Source: an uncultured Collinsella sp.
GTDB lineage: Bacteria; Actinomycetota; Coriobacteriia; Coriobacteriales; Coriobacteriaceae
Assembly (NCBI GenBank): GCA_900758475.1
Contig: CAAERQ010000031.1
Location: 40,488 to 104,487 of the forward strand
Direction: 5' to 3'
Length of the DNA stretch: 64,000 nucleotides
Below are positions 42,598-51,317 of this stretch, in pieces (within the stretch, counting starts at the first letter, position 1; each line of letters starts with the position of its first letter). Under the pieces are notes generated by a model, which searched no databases, was not told the origin of the DNA, and saw only the letters and a program-made list of their open reading frames with translations. The position numbers and the translations under genes were made by a program.

Positions 42598-44397
42598 TTA
42601 GGCCTTCTTGCGACGATAGAGCACGAAGCCGCAGACACCGATGACGACGACGGCGCCAACGGCCATGGCGGCCATGTTGTTGCCCTCGGACTTCTCCTCG
42701 GTCGCCTCTTCTTCAACCTCAGGTTCGGCTACATCCTCATCCGAGAGGGCCTCGTCGGCGTAGGTGATGGACTTGACCAGGCAGTCGTTGTCGGCATCGT
42801 AGTCGCTCGGGACGAACTCCTCGGAGAAATCCTCCTCCTTGAGGTAGTCGCGCATCTCCTCGAGCATGGCCTTGCACTTGATGTAGGTGTTTTTGGTGGC
42901 AGCCTTGCCGGCCTTGTTGGCCATGGCGGTGCGGGCCTCGGTGTTCTCGGCGGCCTGCATGGCCTCGTCGACGGTCAGGTTCTGCTCGATGAGTTCCTTC
43001 TGCAGCGCATCGAGGTAGGCGCGGACGCCGGTAGCGCAGTGGTCGCGGTTCTCATAGGCGAGCGTGTTGATGTCCATGAGGACGTAGTTGATGGAGTTCT
43101 TGGGCTCCTCGTTGTTCACGACGTCTTCCTCTTCGCAGTGGTCGAAGGAGACATCCTGATCGCTAAAGTAGGGGCTGACCTCGGTGAGCAGTGCAGAGTA
43201 GAGGGGGATGGCGACGGAGAACTCGGCGTTGGAGAGCATCTCCCACTGGATGGTCGCGATCTCGGGATCCATGCCCTGACGGATCTGGAAGGTGTGGATC
43301 TCGGTGTTGCGGTTGGAGCCGATGGCGTAGGCGCCGTCGGTGTTGGCGTTGAGGCCGGCGACATTCTCGCCGCGGGCGGCGAAGGAACGGATCATCTCGA
43401 AGGTGTTCCAGTCGGACTTGCCGGGCTGGAAGAACAGCGGCTGCATCTCGTGGACCAGGGCGCCGGTCGTGGCGCGAGCATCTTCACGCTCGTCCTTCAC
43501 GATCTCGTAGTCAGTGCCTTCAGCCAGCGGGGCCATGAAGTAATCGCGACCCTGGATATAGCGCGACCACTGGTGCATACCGGCCTCGCCGATCTCCTCG
43601 CCGTAGGTTTTGGCGACGTCGAACTTGCCGTCGGTGTACTCGGCAAAGCCCTTCTCCTTGGGCATGGACTCGATGCCCTCGGAATGGAGACAGTTCTCGG
43701 TGTCATCGAGGTCTACGTTATAGGTGAGGTTGCCGATGTTGGGGTTGAGCGAGGCGATGTCATCGGCGAGCTTCATAGCAATCCACTGATGGCCGGAAAG
43801 CGCGGCGAACAGCCAGGTCTCGGTGCTGTCTGCGATGATGATCTGGTCGTTGGAGCAGACGCCCTGCTCGTCGATCAGGCTGCCGATGAGCTCGACGCCC
43901 TCGCGGGCCGTGGCACTCTCGCCCAGGATGACGCTGGCATAGCTGTACTCGCCAATGCCAGTCTCCTCGGTGATGGGATCGGCCTCTTCGGCCTTCTCGT
44001 TATAGGAGGTGCTCAGCGTGGCAGAGCAGGAAACGCCCTTCTCGTTGATGCCAGCCTCGGAATATGCGTCGTAGCGATCTTCCCACTGAGAGGGGTTGTC
44101 GCGAACGAAGGTGTAGCGGTAGGTTGCGCCCTTGGACTTGTATTCAAAACCGGACTCGACCGAGGTGTACTCGTTGCCGTCCTTGTGTGCGGGCTCAATG
44201 CCAAAGTGCTTGACATAGCGCGGACCGAAGTCCTCGGAACGGCCGTAGTACGTGTTGCCGTCTGCCGTAAGCTTGCTGCCCATGTAGATCTGGGTGCAGG
44301 CGAGCGCCGAAGTCGGCATGGCCATGATGGCCGCTGCTCCAAACGCAAGGCCGCAGCCGAGCTTTTTGAGCGTGTTGACAGGATGAGTAAACCTCAT
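42598..44397 (-). CDS. Surface-anchored C69 family dipeptidase
   Basis: A 599-residue secreted Ntn-hydrolase. A signal peptide (LGCGLAFGAAAIMAMPTSALA) ends just before Cys34, and CTQIYMGSKLTADGNTYYGRSEDFG is the C69 N-terminal nucleophile region. Signal cleavage would expose the catalytic Cys. At the C-terminus a Glu-rich linker, one membrane helix (MAAMAVGAVVVIGVCGFVLY) and RRKKA anchor the enzyme in the membrane with its active domain outside. C69 enzymes cleave dipeptides. ATG 44397 follows GGGAGGG. Confidence 0.93.
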   Translation of the reverse strand: MRFTHPVNTLKKLGCGLAFGAAAIMAMPTSALACTQIYMGSKLTADGNTYYGRSEDFGPRYVKHFGIEPAHKDGNEYTSVESGFEYKSKGATYRYTFVRDNPSQWEDRYDAYSEAGINEKGVSCSATLSTSYNEKAEEADPITEETGIGEYSYASVILGESATAREGVELIGSLIDEQGVCSNDQIIIADSTETWLFAALSGHQWIAMKLADDIASLNPNIGNLTYNVDLDDTENCLHSEGIESMPKEKGFAEYTDGKFDVAKTYGEEIGEAGMHQWSRYIQGRDYFMAPLAEGTDYEIVKDEREDARATTGALVHEMQPLFFQPGKSDWNTFEMIRSFAARGENVAGLNANTDGAYAIGSNRNTEIHTFQIRQGMDPEIATIQWEMLSNAEFSVAIPLYSALLTEVSPYFSDQDVSFDHCEEEDVVNNEEPKNSINYVLMDINTLAYENRDHCATGVRAYLDALQKELIEQNLTVDEAMQAAENTEARTAMANKAGKAATKNTYIKCKAMLEEMRDYLKEEDFSEEFVPSDYDADNDCLVKSITYADEALSDEDVAEPEVEEEATEEKSEGNNMAAMAVGAVVVIGVCGFVLYRRKKA

Positions 44398-44705
44398 GAT
44401 CCCTCCCAACTGTTGAGACCCCACAAAACTGTGCGGAATCTCAGCTAATAAATACATCTATTAGCCTATCGGAAGTCTAAATAGTATTCATCTATTTCGA
44501 TGAAATACTCGATGAGCGTCCTAAAATATGCGATGAGCGGACAAGAATACTCATTATCTAGCTTTAGTTAAATAAAGACGCCCTGCAATTACTGTATCTG
44601 AATAAAGCGCCTTGCACGGGGCACAAAGAAAAATCCCCCGCTGTCTGGCAAATGCATAAACAACGGGGGAGACGATAATTGGATGAATATCATACCAATG
44701 TGGAA
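44398..44705. other. AT-rich regulatory region upstream of the C69 dipeptidase
   Basis: About 300 bases, markedly AT-rich. An inverted repeat AGTATTCATC (44483-44492) / GATGAAATACT (44499-44509) and CGATGA repeats at 44498, 44510 and 44531 (the last two as identical CGATGAGCG, 21 bases apart) suggest binding sites for an unidentified regulator. CCCCCG (44635-44640) and CGGGGG (44664-44669) form the terminator of the minus-strand gene at 44706. Confidence 0.55.
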
Positions 44706-44798
44706 TTACTTCTTCCGGCGGTGGATCACGTTAATCGCATAGCCGACGAGCATGGCCAAGACGATGACGATAAAGCCAATCAGGGGGTTGTCGTTCAT
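44706..44798 (-). CDS. 30-residue single-helix membrane peptide
   Basis: ATG 44798 with a strong AGGAGGACC site encodes a short acidic start (MNDNPLIG), one membrane helix (FIVIVLAMLVGYAIN) and a basic tail HRRKK. It follows the lipid kinase gene by 9 bases on the same strand, so it is cotranscribed with it. Function unknown; the size suits a regulatory membrane microprotein. Confidence 0.7.
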   Translation of the reverse strand: MNDNPLIGFIVIVLAMLVGYAINVIHRRKK

Positions 44799-44807
44799 GG
44801 GGTCCTC

Positions 44808-45725
44808 CTATTTTCCGAGCGGGGAGAATTCGTCGACGATGAGGTCGAGGCATTGCGGAAGCGCGCGGGCTCCAAAGACGCCCGAGTTGCTGGAGATGAT
44901 CTCGCCATCGAACTGCATGCCCAGCGACGGCGTGCAGGTGATTTTGGCTTCCTTGGTCTGGATGATCTTGAACTGCGGACGGCCGAGCACCTTGCCGGCG
45001 GGGTCGAGCGCGGCGGTGATCACAGTGGGCAGGAGCTGGACGGTTTTTACGGGCTCGATGACCGCGATGTCGACCATGCCGTCGTTCATGCGGCAATCGG
45101 GGAACAGGTTGATGTCGTTTTGAATGACCGAGGTGTTGCCGGCCATGCAGCAGATGCCATCGAGCTCCTCGACAATGCCGTCATGCTCAATCGTAAAATG
45201 CGCCACCGTGGGGTTGGGTGTGGCGAGCGCCGACAGGAAATAGGCGATCTCGCCGATGTCGTTTTTGGCGGGGGCGGCCTTCATCATGATCTCGGCGTCG
45301 AAGCCCGAGCCGGCGATGATGATAAAGCCGTGGCGCTTCTCGTTGCCGTTCTCGTCGAGCCAAAAGAGCTCGCCCATGTCCACTTTGACCGTGCGACCGG
45401 CGCGGCAAGCCTTGGCAAGCGCCGCTGCCTCGGGGGCATTACCGATGTTGTTAAAGAACAGGCAGGCTGTGCCGGAGGGGAAGACGAGCGTGGGGACACC
45501 GCACCCGCGCATCTGGTCGAGCACGTTGGAGACGGTGCCGTCGCCGCCCGAAACGACCACGCGATCAAACTCGCGCACGTCTGCCACGGCGTCCTCGGGT
45601 TCCATGCCATCGCCGATAAAGCGCATCACGACCTCGTCGCCGCCCTGCGCGAGGGCGTGCGTGAACGCGTAGATTTCATCTGAGCTGGGGCCCGATGCCG
45701 GGTTGTGGATGATAAGGCAGCGCAT
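44808..45725 (-). CDS. Diacylglycerol/lipid kinase family protein
   Basis: A 305-residue soluble kinase of the DagK/YegS family. LIIHNPASG is at the N-terminus, the glycine-rich catalytic motif VVSGGDGTVSNVLDQM follows, and FPSGTACLFFNNI contacts the lipid/nucleotide site. The beta-sandwich C-terminal domain has the usual QFDGE segment. Family members phosphorylate diacylglycerol or related lipids. The start follows GGGAACG. Confidence 0.92.
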   Translation of the reverse strand: MRCLIIHNPASGPSSDEIYAFTHALAQGGDEVVMRFIGDGMEPEDAVADVREFDRVVVSGGDGTVSNVLDQMRGCGVPTLVFPSGTACLFFNNIGNAPEAAALAKACRAGRTVKVDMGELFWLDENGNEKRHGFIIIAGSGFDAEIMMKAAPAKNDIGEIAYFLSALATPNPTVAHFTIEHDGIVEELDGICCMAGNTSVIQNDINLFPDCRMNDGMVDIAVIEPVKTVQLLPTVITAALDPAGKVLGRPQFKIIQTKEAKITCTPSLGMQFDGEIISSNSGVFGARALPQCLDLIVDEFSPLGK

Positions 45726-45823
45726 ACTTACGTTCCCGTTCTGTGACTAACCGAGTATAGTTGTAAGGCAATGCCGATATCCTACCCGTGTTTTTCGGGC
45801 CTAACCTTATTCGATGGGTTGAT

Positions 45824-46957
45824 ATGTACATTTCCACACATCAGGCTCTGCTCGACTTTTGCCAACGCGCTCGCGAGTTCGACGCGATTGCCGTTGATAC
45901 CGAGTTTTTGCGCGAGCGCACATTCCATCCGCGCCTGTGCTTGGTCCAGATCGCCACCCCTGCCGAGAGCGTCGCGGTCGATCCTTTGGTGATCGACGAC
46001 CTGTCGCCGCTCGCCGAGCTTATGGGCGATGAGAGCGTGACCAAGGTGTTTCACGCCTGCTCGCAGGATATGGAGGTTATGCTCCATACCGTGGGCGTGC
46101 TGCCGCGTCCTATTTTTGACACGCAGGTGGCCGCCGCCTTTTTGGGCGAGCGCCAGCAGATTTCCTACGGCGCGCTCGTGCAGACGTTTTGCGGCGTCTC
46201 ATTGCCCAAGACCGAGTCGCTGACCGATTGGTCGCGCCGCCCGCTGACCGATAAGCAGATCGAGTACGCGATCGATGACGTCAAGTACCTGATCGTTGCC
46301 TATACCGAGATGATGAGTCGCCTGCGCGAGCTGGGCCGGGTGGACTGGGTGCTCGACGAGTTGCGTCCGCTGGCCGACGAGTCGCACTATCGCGCCGATC
46401 GTCACGAGGCATTCCGCAAGGTCAAGCGCATCAACTCCTGCAGCCGCCATCAGCTGGGCATTGCGCGCGAGCTTGCCGCTTGGCGCGAGGACCGCGCCGA
46501 GCGCCGCAACATCCCGCGCAAGTGGGTCATGTCCGACGATACGCTGCTGGCCCTGGTTAAACGTAATCCCGTTCGTGTTGAGGAGTTCCGTAGCATTCGC
46601 GGTACCGACCAGCTGGGGGAGCGCGACGTGGACGGCGCGCTCATGGCCATTAAGCGCGGTGCGAGCTGCCCACACGATCGCCTGCCGCTCATGGTGCGCG
46701 GGCACCGTCAGATTTCGCCGGAGTTGGAGAGCGTGACGGACCTGATGTATGCGCTCATTCGCCTGGTTGCCGAGCGCTCGGGCGTGGCGACCTCGGTCAT
46801 TGCCTCGCGCGATGACCTGGCCGACTATATTGAGCATCCCGAGCAGAGCCCCCTGCGCGAAGGCTGGCGCTTTGAGCTCGTGGGTTCGCGTCTGGACGAT
46901 CTGCTTTCCGGCAATATGGGGCTCACCGTGAAGGACGGAAAGATTGAACTGTTATAG
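45824..46957 (+). CDS. rnd: Ribonuclease D
   Basis: A 377-residue 3'-5' exoribonuclease of the DEDD family, active in tRNA 3' maturation. The exonuclease motifs are AVDTEFLRER (ExoI), VFHACSQDMEVML (ExoII) and YAIDDVKYLIVAY (ExoIII, Tyr-Asp). HRDC-type helical regions follow (ELAAWREDRAERRNIPRKWVMSD). ATG 45824 is the best start though its ribosome site is weak. Repeat B begins 8 bases after the stop. Confidence 0.93.
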   Translation: MYISTHQALLDFCQRAREFDAIAVDTEFLRERTFHPRLCLVQIATPAESVAVDPLVIDDLSPLAELMGDESVTKVFHACSQDMEVMLHTVGVLPRPIFDTQVAAAFLGERQQISYGALVQTFCGVSLPKTESLTDWSRRPLTDKQIEYAIDDVKYLIVAYTEMMSRLRELGRVDWVLDELRPLADESHYRADRHEAFRKVKRINSCSRHQLGIARELAAWREDRAERRNIPRKWVMSDDTLLALVKRNPVRVEEFRSIRGTDQLGERDVDGALMAIKRGASCPHDRLPLMVRGHRQISPELESVTDLMYALIRLVAERSGVATSVIASRDDLADYIEHPEQSPLREGWRFELVGSRLDDLLSGNMGLTVKDGKIELL

Positions 46958-46964
46958 GTATATG

Positions 46965-47103
46965 GTTACGCGGTTTTACCAAACCGCGTAACAGCTCGAC
47001 GCTGCAAACGGCCGAGAGCGGCAATCTGACGTTCAATCGTCGCTCGCGTACCAAAGTACGCGTCGCTTCTCTTTCACGTCACCTTGCTCGTTCTCGGCCG
47101 TTT
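46965..47103 (+). repeat. Intergenic double-hairpin repeat, family 1, copy B
   Basis: Starts with the same 12-bp hairpin as copy A (46965-46976 with 46981-46992). The main stem pairs about 47006-47033 with 47076-47103, and the arms (CGGCCGAGA type) are unlike those of A. The centre with CGCGTAC/GTACGCG is nearly identical to A. Confidence 0.85.
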
Positions 47104-47195
47104 TCGCTGACATTGCCAAAACATCGATGTTGATTTGCTAGTCAGTCGAATGGGTAGAATGCCTCCAACGTGTAACTCGATTCGGAGGAATTCGC

Positions 47196-47900
47196 ATGCC
47201 TTATTACTATGGATACGGCTTTGGCATTGACCCGCTGTACCTGCTGGTTGTTCTTGTCTGCACGGTGCTTGGCCTTGCCGCGCAGAGCTATATCAACTCG
47301 ACGTATAAGACGTGGTCTAAGGTGCGCTCGGACGGCGACACGGGTGCCACGGTCGCTCGTCGCATGCTCGATGCCAACGGTTGCAACGCCGTGGGTATCA
47401 AGGGCGTTGCCGGCGAGCTCACCGATCATTACAACCCGCAGGACAACAACCTGTATCTGTCGGATGCCAACCGCTCGGGCGGGTCGGTCGCAAGCGTTGC
47501 CGTCGCCTGCCACGAGGCGGGCCATGCCGCCCAGCGTCAAAGCGGCTACGCCATGATGAAGGTACGCACCGCTTTGGTTCCCGTCGTCAACTTTACCCAG
47601 AACACCTGGACGATCGTGCTGCTCATGGGCTTGTTCATGAACATCGCGGGACTCACGACCCTCGCGCTGGTCTTCTTCTCGTTTAGTGTGCTGTTCCAGC
47701 TGGTTACGCTGCCGGTCGAGATCGATGCCAGTCGCCGCGCCGTGGCGTATATCGAGCAGTCGGGCATGAGTTCCAAGCAGGTCAACGGTGCCAAGAAGGT
47801 GCTGACGGCAGCCGCGCTCACCTACTTGGCGGCGGCGCTCACTTCGATCATCCAACTGCTCTACCTTATGGCTCGCTACAACAGAAATTCCAACCGATAA
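47196..47900 (+). CDS. YugP-family membrane zinc metallopeptidase
   Basis: 234 residues. The metal site is in VAVACHEAGHAAQRQSGY (HExxH), framed by hydrophobic segments: one N-terminal helix (PLYLLVVLVCTVLGLAAQ), a hairpin (TIVLLMGLFMNIAGLTTLAL..., LVTLPVEIDASRRA) and a C-terminal helix. The conserved VEIDASRRA segment is typical of YugP. Role unknown. TAGAAT at 47155-47160 is a -10 candidate. ATG 47196 follows GGAGGA. Confidence 0.92.
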   Translation: MPYYYGYGFGIDPLYLLVVLVCTVLGLAAQSYINSTYKTWSKVRSDGDTGATVARRMLDANGCNAVGIKGVAGELTDHYNPQDNNLYLSDANRSGGSVASVAVACHEAGHAAQRQSGYAMMKVRTALVPVVNFTQNTWTIVLLMGLFMNIAGLTTLALVFFSFSVLFQLVTLPVEIDASRRAVAYIEQSGMSSKQVNGAKKVLTAAALTYLAAALTSIIQLLYLMARYNRNSNR

Positions 47901-47916
47901 CAAATAGGACAGGCAG

Positions 47917-47946
47917 GCGCCGTGGGGATTCGTGTCCCCGCGGCGC
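47917..47946 (+). terminator. Hairpin between yugP-like gene and xseA
   Basis: GCGCCG.GGGGA (47917-47927) pairs with TCCCCGCGGCGC (47935-47946), one bulge, 7-base loop. No T-tract follows; it may mark the end of the peptidase transcript. Confidence 0.6.
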
Positions 47947-48015
47947 TGTACTATGTGTTGGACTTGAATTTGCGCAGGGCCGGAGCCCATGTGCACGATG
48001 ACGAAAGGGGGCTGC

Positions 48016-49467
48016 GTGGCAGGCTGGAATCTGACCGGCAATACCGTTTCCGCCGAGTTCGACGGATCGGACGAGCAGGAGCGCAAAGAGCTCAGCGTGA
48101 GCCAAGCGGTGGAGATCGCCGCCGGCGCGCTCGATGCCATTCCGCAGCTGAGCGTTTTGGGTGAGGTCACGGGTTTTCGTGGTCCCAATGCCCGAAGCGG
48201 CCACTGCTACTTCCAAATCAAGGACGACTCGGCGGCCGTCGACTGCATCATCTGGAAGGGCGCCTACCTTAAGCGCACCTTCGATCTGCGCGACGGCATG
48301 CAGGTAAGCTTTAAGGGCAGCTTCAATCTCTACAAGCCTACGGGTCGCATGAGCTTCGTCGCCCGCTCGTTCTCGCTGGCGGGGGAGGGCTTGCTGCGTC
48401 AGCAGGTGGCTCAGTTGGCCGAAAAGCTACGCCGTGAGGGCCTGATGGACGAAGCGCGCAAGCGCCGCATCCCGGTGTTTTGCTCGCGCGTGGCGGTTGT
48501 CACCTCGCTTTCGGGCGCCGTAATCGACGACGTCAAGCGTACGCTGCGCCGTCGCAACCCGCTCGTCGAGCTTGCCTGCGTGGGCGCAAAGGTCCAGGGC
48601 GAGGGTGCACCGGCAGAGCTTATTGAAGGCTTGCGCCGCGCCGCTGCCATTACACCGGCGCCCGATTGCATTTTGCTCGTGCGTGGCGGCGGTTCCTTCG
48701 AGGACCTCATGACCTTTAACGACGAGGAGCTTGCCCGCGCGGTGGCAGCCTGTCCCGTGCCTGTGGTGACGGGCATTGGGCATGAGCCCGATACCTCGAT
48801 CTGCGACATGGTGAGCGACCGTCGCGCCTCCACGCCAACGGCAGCGGCAGAATCGGTGGCGCCGGCTATGACGGAGCTGGCCGATGTGCTCGAGACACGT
48901 CATCAGCGTCTGAGTGCTGCGATGGCATCGATGATCGGGTCAGATCAGGTCGATCTGGAAATGCTCGACCAGCGCGGTCGTCGTGCCTGGGACACCTATA
49001 CGGCTCGTCTGGGCGACGCGCTCGATGCGGCCGCGTGCCGCCCGTGCCTCAACGATCCAACGTTTATGGTCGAGCGTCGCGAGTCCGAGCTTGCCCTGAC
49101 GGCCGATCGTCTGTCCGGCGCCATAACGCGTTCGGTTGGGGCCTTCCGCTCCAACTTCGAGCGTCTGCCCGAGCGCTTGATCGCAAGCACCTCGGGGCTC
49201 GATGGCAAGCGCCATGCGCTCACGCTCGCGAGCTCCCGTCTGGAGCATCAGGGGCGCACGATGCTCAGCAAACCCGCGTCCGATCTGGGCCGAGCTGCCG
49301 CGTCGCTCGATGCCCTGTCGCCGCTTAAGGTACTTGCCCGCGGTTACTCCATCGCGTACAGCGATGATGGCGTGGCTACGAACGCCAAGACCTTTAAGCC
49401 CGGCGACGCCATTCGCGTGCGCATGGCGGACGGTAACGTGTCGGCAACCGTCAACGCGGTCGAGTAG
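48016..49467 (+). CDS. xseA: Exodeoxyribonuclease VII large subunit
   Basis: 483 residues. An N-terminal OB-fold (LSVLGEVTGFRGPNARSGHCYFQIKD), then the catalytic region GAVIDDVKRTLRRRNP, ILLVRGGGSFEDLMTFNDEELARAV and VVTGIGHEPDTSICDMVSDRRASTPTAAAE, a coiled-coil middle, and the C-terminal VLARGYSIAY. Degrades single-stranded DNA with XseB, whose gene follows 42 bases later. GTG 48016 with GAAAGGGGG is chosen over ATG 47998, whose codons overlap that site. Confidence 0.95.
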   Translation: MAGWNLTGNTVSAEFDGSDEQERKELSVSQAVEIAAGALDAIPQLSVLGEVTGFRGPNARSGHCYFQIKDDSAAVDCIIWKGAYLKRTFDLRDGMQVSFKGSFNLYKPTGRMSFVARSFSLAGEGLLRQQVAQLAEKLRREGLMDEARKRRIPVFCSRVAVVTSLSGAVIDDVKRTLRRRNPLVELACVGAKVQGEGAPAELIEGLRRAAAITPAPDCILLVRGGGSFEDLMTFNDEELARAVAACPVPVVTGIGHEPDTSICDMVSDRRASTPTAAAESVAPAMTELADVLETRHQRLSAAMASMIGSDQVDLEMLDQRGRRAWDTYTARLGDALDAAACRPCLNDPTFMVERRESELALTADRLSGAITRSVGAFRSNFERLPERLIASTSGLDGKRHALTLASSRLEHQGRTMLSKPASDLGRAAASLDALSPLKVLARGYSIAYSDDGVATNAKTFKPGDAIRVRMADGNVSATVNAVE

Positions 49468-49509
49468 GCCGCGTTTCATAGCGATAAACCTTTAGGAAAG
49501 GAAACAGAT

Positions 49510-49776
49510 ATGGCAGAGAAGACCCCGGTCGAGCAGCTTACGTACAAGCAGGCCTCGCAGGAGCTGGAGCTCATCATCCGCAGCCTGGAGTCGGGCGACA
49601 TGGAGCTCGAGGAGTCGCTCGAGAGCTACACCCGCGGCGTCGAGCTCCTCAAGAGCCTACGCACCCGCCTGTCCGATGCCGAGCAGAAGGTCTCGGTGCT
49701 CCTTAAGGACGTCGACGGCAACGACGTGCTCGCCGACGGCGAGGCCGCCAACACCGACGACAACCTTTCATTCTAA
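49510..49776 (+). CDS. xseB: Exodeoxyribonuclease VII small subunit
   Basis: 88 residues, predominantly helical, with the family pattern YKQASQELELIIRSLESGDMELEESLESYTRGVELLK. Multiple XseB copies wrap XseA. Cotranscribed with xseA. ATG 49510 follows AGGAAAGG. Confidence 0.94.
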   Translation: MAEKTPVEQLTYKQASQELELIIRSLESGDMELEESLESYTRGVELLKSLRTRLSDAEQKVSVLLKDVDGNDVLADGEAANTDDNLSF

Positions 49777-49797
49777 CCATCTCGCAGCCTACTTTGG

Positions 49798-49905
49798 GGT
49801 AGTCTTTTGGGACGGGGCTTTTTTGACTACCCTTGCGCGACGGCTTGCCAAGTGTTTGCGCTTGCGAAAAAGTAGTCAAAAAAGCCCCGTCCCAAAAAGA
49901 CTACC
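49798..49905. repeat. Long GGGAC-type palindrome between xseB and the HIT gene
   Basis: Arms 49798-49830 and 49872-49905 are reverse complements over 33 bases apart from a single extra A. The 41-base centre can form a smaller hairpin. It separates xseB from the next gene and could terminate in both directions. Confidence 0.82.
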
Positions 49906-49930
49906 TTGGTCTGTAAGAAAGGAACCAGCT

Positions 49931-50266
49931 ATGTGTGATTGCATCTTCTGCAAAATTGCCAACCACGAGATCCCCTCGACCGTTGTCTATGAGGACGATC
50001 AGGTCATCGCGTTCGACGACCTCAACCCCCAGGCGCCGGTCCACACGCTCGTGATCCCCAAGAAGCACTACAGCGACATCGCCGACAACGTGCCTGCCGA
50101 GACCATGGGTGCCATGGCCCACGCCATCCAGGAGGTCGCTAAGGCCAAGGGCCTGGAGGACGGTTTCCGCGTCATCTCCAACAAGGGCGTCAACGCCGGT
50201 CAGACCGTCATGCACTTCCACATGCACGTCCTCGGCGGCAAAAACCTGGGCGAGAACCTCATCTGA
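49931..50266 (+). CDS. HIT-family nucleotide hydrolase (HinT-like)
   Basis: 111 residues. CIFCKIANHEIPSTVVYED at the start, zinc-type Cys pair, and the histidine triad in MHFHMHVLGG. Cytoplasmic purine phosphoramidase; partner unknown. ATG 49931 follows AAGGAACC. Confidence 0.93.
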   Translation: MCDCIFCKIANHEIPSTVVYEDDQVIAFDDLNPQAPVHTLVIPKKHYSDIADNVPAETMGAMAHAIQEVAKAKGLEDGFRVISNKGVNAGQTVMHFHMHVLGGKNLGENLI

Positions 50267-50307
50267 GGACGCACAGCCCGTCGCCTTGGCTGCCTTTGGA
50301 GTAACCT

Positions 50308-51152
50308 ATGCAGCTTTCTCAACTCGAATACCTTCAAGCGGTAGCGAACTACGGCGGCGTGCGCAAAGCGGCTCGCGCCGTTCACGTGAGCCCACAGGCC
50401 GTTTCGTCGGCAATCAAGAAGTTGGAATCTGAGTATCAGATTGTTTTGCTCGACCGATCGGCGGGGAGGCTGTTTTGTCTCCGGCGGGCAGAGAATTTGC
50501 GCGTCGTGCACGCGTGATCCTGGCACAGGTCGACGATCTCAAAAAGTACGCTCAATCGGGGAGCGGCGGCGTTTCGCCCGACGGCCACTTCCGTCTTTAC
50601 GCCCCCTGTCTTCACGGGCGGGGGCGTCTTTTTTCCGAAAACTGGTACGACTCGTTTGAAAGCTCGCACCCCCAGATTCACCTTGATGTTTGGCATCAGC
50701 CAACGGCTACATGTTTTGAATCACTTGTGCTTGGCATTTCGGATGCAGCCATCTCATTTGAGGAACCAAGGGACAGTGTCCTTTCTTCGAAATACTTGGG
50801 TGAAAAGGAGCTCAAGGTTCTTTCGTGCCCAGCGGGTCATCAATCTGTGGGCGCTATGACCGTTCGTGAGTTACTGGGCGGCAGGCTCGCTGTTCCAATT
50901 AATTTGTCACCCTGTCTCAATGCAATCAATCAATGTCCCGAGGCTCAGCTGGTTAATTTCCGCTTCCGCGACGTCGAATACGAAAACAGGGCGCAGACTG
51001 AGTTTCTTCAGGCCGGGGGATTGATATTGAGTTTTTCTGGCTCTTCTCTCGCAACAGATGGACTGGAAGTGAGCGAGTGCTCCATTGAAGGCTCGCATGA
51101 CGTAGCCTTGCCCATCTATTTTTGCTATCGACAAAATGCCTGGACCGATTGA
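50308..51152 (+). pseudogene. LysR-family regulator split by a frameshift
   Basis: The first frame (50308-50517) gives a normal LysR helix-turn-helix (LEYLQAVANYGGVRKAARAVHVSPQAVSSAIKKLE) ending LLDRSAGRLF. The rest (from 50475) continues SPAGREFARRARVILAQ in another frame to 51152. At CTGTTTTGTC, one additional T in the T4 run restores RLFLSPAGREF, the canonical sequence. It is therefore a one-base loss, a sequencing error or a slippage site. Start ATG 50308 has GGAG upstream. Confidence 0.85.
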
Positions 51153-51317
51153 CACCAGACGGTATTTCTTCACCTATTGCGTCATCTCGCTTCGTGAGGC
51201 CATTTGGCCTCGTGGCGTCAAGTGAATGTTGACGCCTTGTAACACATGACTGACGGCTTTGCCCTCATGCTTTTTCAAGATTTCGGTTTGGGTTATTGGC
51301 TCTTGGGGGGGCGGAGC

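Noticed and set aside
42589..44448. 619-codon plus-strand frame opposite the C69 dipeptidase
   Set aside because: Shadow frame; the minus-strand gene has a signal peptide, catalytic Cys and anchor, and this frame has none.
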